Origin: Thermoplasmata archaeon
GTDB lineage: Archaea; Thermoplasmatota; Thermoplasmata; RBG-16-68-12
Length of the DNA: 6,271 nucleotides
Direction: 5' to 3'
Assembly: GCA_013329855.1 (NCBI GenBank)
Contig: DUJI01000116.1
Span: 1 to 6,271 of the forward strand
The notes below the pieces were generated by a model. The model had not been told where the DNA came from. It saw nothing but the letters and a program-made list of their open reading frames with translations, and ran no database searches. Positions 1 through 5,042 of this stretch are shown here, one piece after another (the first letter of the stretch is position 1; each line of letters begins with the position of its first letter). Both the position numbers and the translations under genes were made by a program.

Positions 1-5
1 TGCAT

Positions 6-53
6 GGCCGCCCCGCGCCGCGTGCCGGAGTGGGGGGATGCCACGGGGCGGCC
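6..53 (+). terminator. Possible stem-loop terminator at left edge
   Basis: A perfect 10-bp inverted repeat (GGCCGCCCCG at 6-15, CGGGGCGGCC at 44-53) with a 28-base loop is followed on the plus strand by the T-rich stretch CCTTTCTCGTTT. It could end a plus-strand gene lying left of the window, convergent with the minus-strand gene that stops at 85. The long loop and GC-rich background keep this tentative. I see no other supportable feature in 1-84. Confidence 0.3.
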
Positions 54-84
54 CTTTCTCGTTTGACCCGATCCGAGGTCCCCA

Positions 85-468
85 TCAGACGCTGCGGGAA
101 GACGCGGACTCACTGCGGCTTGCGGGACTGGACAGGGGCGCGGGCAACTCCTTCCACGCCACAGCATGTCCCGAGGCCTTGGCCAGTTCGTCACGGACGA
201 TCGAGGCGAGCCGCTCGGCTTCGCCCTCCAGAATGGTCTCCACGTAGCGGAAGAACTCCACCCCGCTCGCCGCGGACCGCGGACTCCGGTGCATCCGCCA
301 CAGCTCCTCCCGAATCACGCCGAAGGCCACGAGGCGGGGATCCCGGTCCTTGTCGGCCAGAATGACGACCCCGTACGTGTCCGGACTGCGGACGATCTCC
401 ATGTAGACGAAGGGCATCCAGGGGGAGGCGGACCAATGCCGCTCACCGTCGCCTGGGGGGGATGCCAT
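85..468 (-). CDS. Hypothetical protein, 127 aa, divergent from the STAND regulator
   Basis: I do not recognise this family and assign no function. The reading frame shows strong G/C third-position bias, and its predicted order is strand-rich then helical. Strand-like segments are VYMEIVRS (about residues 21-28), YGVVILADKD (32-41) and LVAFGVI (46-52). A long amphipathic helix region follows (about 70-98), then a Ser-rich, probably disordered tail (112-127). No signal peptide or membrane segment is visible. The frame stays open far into the opposite-strand gene, so the start is uncertain. I chose the ATG at 468; an internal ATG at 417 (Met18) is the alternative, and neither has a clear Shine-Dalgarno. 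A TTCATAGG element at about 504-511 on the minus strand could be its TATA box. The head-to-head arrangement with the STAND regulator, 36 bases apart, suggests co-regulation or regulation by that protein. That it is coding is fairly sure; its role is unknown. Confidence 0.72.
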   Translation of the reverse strand: MASPPGDGERHWSASPWMPFVYMEIVRSPDTYGVVILADKDRDPRLVAFGVIREELWRMHRSPRSAASGVEFFRYVETILEGEAERLASIVRDELAKASGHAVAWKELPAPLSSPASRSESASSRSV

Positions 469-492
469 AGGCTTCGCGGTCGATACGAAGTG

Positions 493-503
493 GGGTGCCA
501 CCC
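493..503. promoter_or_regulatory. 11-bp dyad in the divergent promoter spacer
   Basis: GGGTG-C-CACCC is a perfect 5+1+5 inverted repeat ending one base before the ATG at 505. It overlaps the GGGGTG (492-497) that would serve as the ribosome binding site of the large regulator. A one-base loop cannot form an RNA hairpin, so a DNA operator is the more natural reading. Its position between two divergent starts, one encoding a wHTH protein, fits autoregulation, but short GC-rich dyads also arise by chance. Confidence 0.35.
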
Positions 504-504
504 T

Positions 505-3195
505 ATGAACCCTGCGGCCGAAATGTTCTATTTTGCCCCGCGCATACCCCCTCCGAGGCCTCCCGTGCGCCACTACCGCCGCAAACGGACCTATCCGACG
601 AAGGAACGTGTCCTCGTCCATCTGTCCGCGGAGGGGCTGCGGCCCCGGGAGCGGGGCCAGGACGCCGTCGCCTCCGCCACGAAGTCCGGGCGCAGCACGT
701 TGACCAAGTGGCTGGGTCGCCTTGAGGACGAACGCCTCGTCGTCCGGGAGCGGGTCCGGATCGAGGGGCACCGTCTGCCCAAGTACGCCTACTACCTGAC
801 CGACGAGGGTTGGACGGCGGCCGCACGGCTGCGGGAGCGCCTGGGCGCAGACGTGGTCACGCTCCAGGCCCCGCACCTGGGTCCCCTCTCCGTGCGTCTT
901 GCGGAGATCCCCACGTTGGCCGCATCGCGCCTCGACCTGACGTCGGCCGTGTCCCTCGTGGAGAAAGAACGGATCGATCTCAAGGCAGGCCCCGCCTCGG
1001 GCTACCGGCCCCGGGAGCCCCTGGTCTGGCGGACCGGCCTTCGCCAGGTGGATCACCTGTTCGGGCGGGAGGAGGAACTCCAGAGCCTGGACGCCTGGTA
1101 CGATGGTGGCTCCCAGGTCCTCGTGATCACGGGGCTTCCGGGAATCGGCAAGAGCGCCCTGGTCGCGGGCTGGATCCGATCGCGCCGCCCCGGCGTCCCC
1201 GTCTATGCGTTCGAACTCCACCGGTCGACGACGCCCGCCGCCCTGCTCGCGGACTTCGGGGCCTTCCTCGCGGCCCTGGGGAAGCCGGGGCTCGCGGCCC
1301 ATCTGGCCCAGGGGGATCCGCTCGACCTGGGCTTCGTGCGCCGGCTCCTGGAACGGGATCTGGCCCGGATGCAGATCCTTGCAATCTTCGACAATGCGGA
1401 CCGGCTCGCCCGGGGCACCGCTCGTCTGTTGGGCACCCAGCTCCTGCATCTCCTGCCGGCTTCGCCGGCCCGGGTCATTCTCGTCGGGCGTCGGCCACCG
1501 ACCTGGCTGGACTTCCTCCAAGGGTCCGTCCCGTCCCTGGTGGAGCTCCGCATATCGGGGCTCGGTCCCGGGGCGTCAACGAGCCTCCTCCGATATCGCG
1601 GTCTCGGAGGCAATCCCGAGGCCATGCGGGACATCGTCCGGACGACCCGCGGCCACCCGCTCCTGCTCCACCTCGCCGCGTCGGGGGGCGCCAGCCACGC
1701 GACGGCGGTCCGCCGGTACCTCGAGGAGGAGGTCTGGGACACCCTGACCCCCGAGCAGAGACGCACCCTGGAGACCGCCTCGGTCCTCCGCCGGCCCGCG
1801 GCCGGGCGGCTCCTGGCCTCGGCCGCCCGTGTGGACCGGCGCGTCCTCGACAGCCTCACGGAGAGGAACCTCCTCGAGCGGACCGTGGCGGGCGGGTACC
1901 TGGTCCACGATCTGGTCCGGTCGTTCCTCGTGGATCGGATGGATGCGCGCCGGGCCCGCATCCTCCACGAGCGGGTCGCGGCCCTGTTGCTCGGCAGCCC
2001 CGAGCCCAAGGGGCGGTGGGAGGGCGTGTTCCACCTCCTCGCTGCAGGGAAGACGGAGGCCGTCGCCCAGTACCTCGATTCCGACGGCGCGCCCCTCCTG
2101 GACTCCGTGGCGGCCGAGGAGATCGCCGCGGTCGTGCGCAGCCTGCCTTCGGAGGCCGCCGACCCGGCCTCGTCCTGCGTCTTCTCCGAGATCCTGGGAG
2201 ACAGCCTGCGCATCCGGGGCCACGTGGGACCCGCGCTGCAGCAGTACCAGCATGCCCGCGCCCAGGCTGAGGAACGAGGCCGCGACGAGAGAATCCCGCG
2301 GCTCCTCCGCAAGATGGCGAACCTCGAGCGCTGCCGGAACCGGTACCCCGAGGCGCTCGGGCACCTGGTCGAAGCCCAAGCGCGTCTCCTCAAGGCGGAA
2401 GACACGGTGGAATTGACCGAGGTGCTCCGGGAGATGGCCCTCGTCGAAGAGGCCCAGGGAGACTTCCCGGGAGCGGCGAAGCATCTGAACGACGCAATCG
2501 ACCTGGCGGCCGAGACGTCAGATCGGGGCGCCCTTTCGCGAGGGCTGCTCACCCTGGGCAGTCTGGAAAGTCAGCACGGGCAGCAGGAACGGGGATTGGG
2601 CTATGACCGAGAGGCGCTGCGAGTGGCCGAACGGTCGGGTGACCTGACGGAGGTCGCGCGGGCTCACATCGTGCTCGGTGTTGATTTGGCGAGGGCGGGA
2701 CAGAACGAGGCGAGCTTGCCCCACTACTCCCGCGGCCTCGAAATCGCCCAGCTCCTGGGGAACCTTCGGCTGACCGCATATGCAACCCTGAACCGCGCTT
2801 CGACTCTGCTCGAGTTGCGGCGATACAAAGAGGCGGGGGGTCCCCTCAAGGAAGCGGAAGGATACTTCGCCATCCTGGAGGAGAAGGACACGCTCGCATT
2901 CCTGAAGACCTACGAGGGCCAACGCGAGGTGGGACTCGGACACTGGACTCGAGGTGTGTACGCATGGGAGCAGGGGCTCCAGGGACTCCGCATGTATGCC
3001 ACTCCCGCAGACCTCGCCCACGTCCTGGTCGAAATCTCCCGCTACTGTCTCGCCCGCGATGATTCAAAACGCGCCGAGAGCTACCTGAGTGAGGCACGCG
3101 TCATTGCGGAGAAACTCGGCGACGTGACTCTACTGTCGAAGGTGGAGGGAATCCTAGCCCCTTTGGGGGAGGGGGAACTCCACCATGAATCCTAG
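505..3195 (+). CDS. wHTH-STAND NTPase-TPR transcriptional regulator (MalT/LAL-like layout, inverted), 896 aa
   Basis: Domains in order are as follows. A Pro/Arg-rich basic leader covers residues 13-30. A MarR-like winged helix-turn-helix covers about 30-115, with recognition helix near 61-75 and wing near 78-98. A STAND-type P-loop NTPase follows: FGREEEL entry motif at 186-192, Walker A GLPGIGKS at 210-217, Walker B ILAIFDNAD at 291-299, sensor-like RVILVGRR at 323-330 and RGHPLLL at 382-388. A second winged-helix region typical of STAND proteins spans about 402-480. A helical linker (505-550) resembles that of MalT. About eight TPR-like repeats start near 561, 600, 639, 678, 718, 758, 798 and 838, a period of 39-40 residues. 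In this class the repeats sense a ligand or partner, ATP binding drives oligomerisation, and the HTH acts on DNA. The cytoplasmic regulator role is inferred and the ligand is unknown. The frame is open back to 166, but that part is antisense to the neighbouring gene. ATG 505 has GGGGTG seven bases upstream; ATG 523 is the alternative. Confidence 0.88.
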   Translation: MNPAAEMFYFAPRIPPPRPPVRHYRRKRTYPTKERVLVHLSAEGLRPRERGQDAVASATKSGRSTLTKWLGRLEDERLVVRERVRIEGHRLPKYAYYLTDEGWTAAARLRERLGADVVTLQAPHLGPLSVRLAEIPTLAASRLDLTSAVSLVEKERIDLKAGPASGYRPREPLVWRTGLRQVDHLFGREEELQSLDAWYDGGSQVLVITGLPGIGKSALVAGWIRSRRPGVPVYAFELHRSTTPAALLADFGAFLAALGKPGLAAHLAQGDPLDLGFVRRLLERDLARMQILAIFDNADRLARGTARLLGTQLLHLLPASPARVILVGRRPPTWLDFLQGSVPSLVELRISGLGPGASTSLLRYRGLGGNPEAMRDIVRTTRGHPLLLHLAASGGASHATAVRRYLEEEVWDTLTPEQRRTLETASVLRRPAAGRLLASAARVDRRVLDSLTERNLLERTVAGGYLVHDLVRSFLVDRMDARRARILHERVAALLLGSPEPKGRWEGVFHLLAAGKTEAVAQYLDSDGAPLLDSVAAEEIAAVVRSLPSEAADPASSCVFSEILGDSLRIRGHVGPALQQYQHARAQAEERGRDERIPRLLRKMANLERCRNRYPEALGHLVEAQARLLKAEDTVELTEVLREMALVEEAQGDFPGAAKHLNDAIDLAAETSDRGALSRGLLTLGSLESQHGQQERGLGYDREALRVAERSGDLTEVARAHIVLGVDLARAGQNEASLPHYSRGLEIAQLLGNLRLTAYATLNRASTLLELRRYKEAGGPLKEAEGYFAILEEKDTLAFLKTYEGQREVGLGHWTRGVYAWEQGLQGLRMYATPADLAHVLVEISRYCLARDDSKRAESYLSEARVIAEKLGDVTLLSKVEGILAPLGEGELHHES

Positions 3196-3267
3196 AGCGG
3201 TGGCTTCGGCCATCCCGCGGCAACGTTCAGGAACCCACCTCCGGCCGAGGCAGCGGCGGAGGGGGGA

Positions 3268-3296
3268 TTTGACCTTCTCGTAGTTTGTTCCGTTTC
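3268..3296 (+). terminator. T-rich archaeal-type termination region
   Basis: About 70 bases after the regulator's stop, an otherwise GC-rich stretch becomes T-rich (ATTTGACC, then TTCTCGTAGTTTGTTCCGTTTCG). Archaeal RNA polymerase commonly terminates at such T-rich tracts without a strong hairpin. It lies between the convergent regulator and VOC genes. Confidence 0.4.
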
Positions 3297-3318
3297 GCCC
3301 CGCCATCACGGGTCGATG

Positions 3319-3330
3319 CATTCCGGAATG
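3319..3330. repeat. 12-bp perfect palindrome in a convergent intergenic region
   Basis: CATTCCGGAATG is perfectly self-complementary and lies just beyond the VOC gene's stop at 3341, in the 145-base gap between convergent genes. It has no loop, so it is not a conventional terminator hairpin. It may be a protein-binding site or chance. Confidence 0.3.
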
Positions 3331-3340
3331 AGAGTTGCAC

Positions 3341-3808
3341 CTATCGTCGGCGCCGGCGGGAGCGCGCCTGCTTCTTCTCCTTGGCCACCTTCCGCGTCGA
3401 ACTTCGACGTGCGGCCGCCCGGGTGCGGCGCCGCTCGCGCAGGTCCGGCATCTTGCTCTCGAACAGGGCCATGACGATCCCCGTGGGCTCCTGGAACAAG
3501 GCCCACGATCCGACGCCCGGAATCTCCCGCTTGGGCTGGAGCACGCGGCCCCCGGCTGCCTCGATCTTCTTCACGTCCGCGTCGATGTCGTGGGACAGGA
3601 GGTAGTTCAGGATCCCGGGGCTCTGGTTCTCCATGGGGCTCATGAGGCCGCCGCCGGGACCGCTGGGCGCCGAGTACGTGTGGTAGTTCATCTCGGGCAC
3701 GAACTCGAAGTCCCAGTCGAAGACCTCCTCGAAGAACTGTCGCGTCTTCTGAGGGTCCGTGGACGCAATCTCCATATGGATAAAACTGCCGGGTTTCTGT
3801 TCCGCCAT
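3341..3808 (-). CDS. VOC (glyoxalase/dioxygenase-fold) protein with basic C-terminal tail, 155 aa
   Basis: The first ~120 residues match the vicinal oxygen chelate fold, closest to the COG3324-type 'predicted lactoylglutathione lyase-related' group. They begin with PGSFIHMEIASTDP (6-19), then a QFFEEVFDWDF helix-strand segment (24-34), NYHTYS (41-46), the Gly-rich GPGGGLM turn (50-56) and the SWALFQEPTGIVMALFE ending (101-117). His11, His43 and Glu117 are candidate metal ligands. The substrate cannot be told from sequence; members include isomerases, dioxygenases and resistance proteins. Residues 124-155 are unlike the family: 14 Arg and 4 Lys in 32 residues, ending in five Arg. This could bind nucleic acid or the ribosome, or be a poorly constrained extension. 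The start is set by GGAGG at 3818-3822 (minus strand), nine bases before the ATG, with a TATA-like box at 3854-3860. It is divergent from the membrane protein at 4025. Confidence 0.85.
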   Translation of the reverse strand: MAEQKPGSFIHMEIASTDPQKTRQFFEEVFDWDFEFVPEMNYHTYSAPSGPGGGLMSPMENQSPGILNYLLSHDIDADVKKIEAAGGRVLQPKREIPGVGSWALFQEPTGIVMALFESKMPDLRERRRTRAAARRSSTRKVAKEKKQARSRRRRR

Positions 3809-3817
3809 GTCGCGCTT

Positions 3818-3822
3818 CCTCC
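3818..3822 (-). promoter_or_regulatory. Shine-Dalgarno of the VOC gene
   Basis: On the minus strand GGAGG lies nine bases before the ATG at 3808, inside a purine-rich stretch, and fixes that start. Confidence 0.6.
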
Positions 3823-3853
3823 CCCGAACGGGGACCCCGGATGCCCCCGCCGG

Positions 3854-3860
3854 GTATTTC
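3854..3860 (-). promoter_or_regulatory. TATA-like box of the VOC gene
   Basis: GAAATAC on the minus strand is an A/T island in GC-rich DNA. A start site about 27 bases downstream would give a leader of roughly 20 bases that includes the GGAGG site. Confidence 0.4.
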
Positions 3861-3892
3861 CGACTTGCCCCCGGAGACTATGGTGAAAGTAC

Positions 3893-3907
3893 TCCGCACG
3901 GTGCGGA
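3893..3907. promoter_or_regulatory. 15-bp dyad, candidate operator between divergent genes
   Basis: TCCGCAC-G-GTGCGGA is a perfect 7+1+7 inverted repeat in the spacer between the divergent VOC and four-helix membrane protein genes. It lies about 35 bases upstream of the VOC gene's TATA-like box and about 75 bases upstream of the membrane gene's box. The size and symmetry suit a dimeric wHTH repressor. No second copy was seen in the window. Confidence 0.4.
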
Positions 3908-3980
3908 AGGCGGTCGCAAGCGATGTCGCCCCTCGTCCGACGTCACGTTCATCCCCCGTTCGACGGACGTCCAATCACGG

Positions 3981-3987
3981 TTAAGTA
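3981..3987 (+). promoter_or_regulatory. TATA-like box of the membrane protein gene
   Basis: TTAAGTA stands out in GC-rich sequence. A start site 24-28 bases downstream would fall near 4008-4012, so the ribosome binding site at 4010-4016 would sit at the very 5' end of the transcript. Confidence 0.45.
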
Positions 3988-4009
3988 GGGTGGTGGCCGA
4001 GCGGGGGCC

Positions 4010-4016
4010 GAGGTGA
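4010..4016 (+). promoter_or_regulatory. Strong Shine-Dalgarno deciding the start at 4025
   Basis: GAGGTGA matches the usual archaeal anti-Shine-Dalgarno complement and ends eight bases before the ATG at 4025. It contains the GTG at 4013, which would otherwise be the longer in-frame start. The spacing favours the ATG. Confidence 0.65.
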
Positions 4017-4024
4017 ACGCACTC

Positions 4025-4402
4025 ATGGAATCGAGCACAGCGAGCACGGTGTCCAAGCGCGTCACGGACTCGTGGCGCGAGCTGGGCCGCATGCACGCCT
4101 CCCAGGTCCTCGTCGTCCTGGGGAGCGCCATCGCGGTCTTCGCGGGCATCGTCGTCTATCTCGCGCGAGCCGTGAGCGAGGGATCCCCCGCTGTCGTCTC
4201 CTTCGGGGCCCTGTGGCTGTTCGTCTTCGGCCTCCTGGGCCTCCTGGGGTACGTCGTCTCGCGCGCGAGCTTGAGGAACGGCGCCATCGTCTCGGGCGTA
4301 GCCGGACTCGCCCTGCTGCTTCTGGCAGGCGACGTCGCGGGCCTCCTGACGGGAATCGTCGTCCTCCTGGGTGCGGCCTGGGCGTTCGTCCGGTCCCTGT
4401 GA
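4025..4402 (+). CDS. Small four-helix membrane protein of unknown function, 125 aa
   Basis: After a polar, Ser/Thr-rich N-terminus of about 25 residues with an amphipathic segment, four hydrophobic stretches follow at about residues 28-48, 56-78, 85-102 and 103-122. The last two are split only by a short AGD turn. The protein is rich in Gly, Ala, Val and Leu and has no recognisable catalytic motif. No signal peptide is apparent and it is predicted to be an integral cytoplasmic-membrane protein. I cannot assign it to a named family. The start follows from GAGGTGA at 4010-4016; a GTG at 4013 would add four residues. Its promoter region is shared with the divergent VOC gene and includes a 15-bp dyad, so the two may be regulated together. 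A T5 run follows the stop. Confidence 0.8.
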   Translation: MESSTASTVSKRVTDSWRELGRMHASQVLVVLGSAIAVFAGIVVYLARAVSEGSPAVVSFGALWLFVFGLLGLLGYVVSRASLRNGAIVSGVAGLALLLLAGDVAGLLTGIVVLLGAAWAFVRSL

Positions 4403-4424
4403 CCGGGAAGCCCGACCGTCTCCC

Positions 4425-4429
4425 TTTTT
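4425..4429 (+). terminator. T5 tract after the membrane protein gene
   Basis: CCCTTTTTCTGG lies 22 bases after the stop. A T5 run is enough for archaeal termination in many cases and is notable in this GC-rich region. If it works fully, the next small gene would need its own promoter, which I do not see, so partial read-through is likely. Confidence 0.4.
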
Positions 4430-4441
4430 CTGGAATCCGGC

Positions 4442-4448
4442 GAGGTGA
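4442..4448 (+). promoter_or_regulatory. Shine-Dalgarno before the 49-aa small gene
   Basis: GAGGTGA, identical to the site used at 4010-4016, lies four bases before the ATG at 4453. Two copies of the same heptamer placed before starts suggest this is the lineage's preferred site. Confidence 0.5.
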
Positions 4449-4452
4449 CCCG

Positions 4453-4602
4453 ATGAATCTCGAGTTCATCCCCATCCGGGAGATCGAGGGACCGAGGCGC
4501 GTGCCCAAGCGCCGCGGGATCCTCCGCCTCTACTGGATCGTCTGGGAGTCGTCCAACGCGCCCCTCTCCGGCGGCTTCATGCTCGGAGCGTCGCCGCTCT
4601 GA
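4453..4602 (+). CDS. Predicted small protein, 49 aa, unknown function
   Basis: This is a short frame with a full GAGGTGA ribosome binding site. The product starts MNLEFIPIREIEGPRRVPKR, a strand-like start followed by a Pro/Arg-rich basic segment (residues 14-21). A hydrophobic-aromatic patch LRLYWIVWE (24-32) and a Gly-rich end (SGGFMLGASPL) follow. There are no Cys pairs and no full-length membrane helix. I recognise no family. It lies 50 bases after the membrane protein gene on the same strand and converges on RNase HI; its stop falls in the loop of a hairpin shared by both gene ends. The binding site and the exact fit between neighbours support translation, but a frame this short in GC-rich DNA can occur by chance. 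Confidence 0.5.
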   Translation: MNLEFIPIREIEGPRRVPKRRGILRLYWIVWESSNAPLSGGFMLGASPL

Positions 4603-4609
4603 GGCGGCG
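4592..4609. terminator. Hairpin between convergent gene ends
   Basis: CGCCGC-TCTGAG-GCGGCG forms a 6-bp stem with a 6-base loop. It fills the junction between the small gene's stop (4600-4602) and the RNase HI stop (4610-4612). It is symmetrical, so it could act on either transcript. No T tract follows on either strand, so it may protect 3' ends rather than terminate. Confidence 0.35.
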
Positions 4610-5026
4610 TCACTCGAGCAGGTGGCCCGCGCGGTTCTGCTCGCGGGGGATCCAGCGGAAGGTGACGGGCAGCCCCCTCGCGAGTCCTTTCGCCTCCGCG
4701 TGGAGCGGGAGGAGCTTCGCGTCCCGGACGCGGTAGCGGCCGGCCATCTGGTAGACCACGAGCTGGGAGTCGCCCGACACGACGTAGCGCTCCCGCGGAC
4801 GGGCGGCGGCTAGTTCGCGGAGCCGCCTCAGGAGGAGGATCAGCGCGCGGTACTCCGCGATGTTGTTGCTCCGTTGGGGACCGCGGTCCGTGGGGAGGTC
4901 GGGGATCTCGTGCACGTGCTCCTCGTCTCCGATGACGTAGGCGACCCACATGGGCCCCTTGCGCGCGAACTGGTTCCCCCGACAGGCGCCGTCGAAGAAA
5001 CACGCAAGGGGAGGTCCGCGGGGCAT
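4610..5026 (-). CDS. rnhA: Ribonuclease HI family protein, 138 aa, fourth catalytic Asp replaced
   Basis: RNase HI cleaves the RNA strand of RNA-DNA hybrids (R-loops, primers) using two metal ions held by a DEDD set. Three of the four residues are visible: Asp12 in FFDGACRGN (10-18), Glu58 in NNIAEYRAL (54-62) and Asp86 in SGDSQLVVYQM (84-94). The last motif, usually 'REqNxxAD', reads REQNRAGHLLE (128-138), so Gly134 stands where Asp is expected. The protein ends four residues later. The layout, without the bacterial basic protrusion, is the compact archaeal/Bacillus RNase HI-like type. The start at 5026 is supported by GGGAG seven bases upstream and by sequence directly before the first motif. 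The frame is open to 5134, but that part overlaps the upstream gene. It lies 16 bases after the TMEM175-type gene, a likely operon partner. The substitution may lower activity or alter function. Confidence 0.88.
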   Translation of the reverse strand: MPRGPPLACFFDGACRGNQFARKGPMWVAYVIGDEEHVHEIPDLPTDRGPQRSNNIAEYRALILLLRRLRELAAARPRERYVVSGDSQLVVYQMAGRYRVRDAKLLPLHAEAKGLARGLPVTFRWIPREQNRAGHLLE

Positions 5027-5033
5027 GAGGTCT

Positions 5034-5038
5034 CTCCC
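5034..5038 (-). promoter_or_regulatory. Shine-Dalgarno of the RNase HI gene
   Basis: GGGAG on the minus strand sits in the 16-base gap after the channel gene's stop and seven bases before the ATG at 5026. It supports this start over the longer frame and supports translation from a shared transcript. Confidence 0.5.
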
Positions 5039-5042
5039 GGCA

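Noticed and set aside
166..504. N-terminal extension of the STAND regulator (113 residues before 505)
   Set aside because: It lies antisense to the 127-aa gene, whose codons show the real third-position bias. The extension is low-complexity, Pro/Gly/His-rich and lacks domain features.
469..1521. Upstream extension of the minus-strand 127-aa gene to a 478-aa frame
   Set aside because: The extra part runs antisense through the wHTH and Walker A regions of the regulator and reads as low-complexity Gly/Arg/Pro sequence. It is a shadow caused by high GC.
810..2552. Long open frames on both strands inside the regulator (up to about 490 residues)
   Set aside because: They are Arg/Pro/Gly/Ser-rich with no motifs, while the overlapping frame encodes clear STAND motifs and repeats.
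505..3195. STAND protein as an Avs-type antiviral effector
   Set aside because: Avs proteins carry N-terminal nuclease, protease or membrane effectors. Here the N-terminus is a winged helix and no defence genes are nearby.
3306..3974. 222-residue minus-strand frame over the VOC gene
   Set aside because: It is out of frame with the clear VOC domain, has biased composition and shows no recognisable motif.
3990..4060. tRNA-like start (GGTGGCCGAGCGGGGGCC)
   Set aside because: It resembles the 5' part of a Leu/Ser tRNA, but no matching anticodon arm, T-loop or acceptor pairing follows, and it coincides with a good promoter and binding site.
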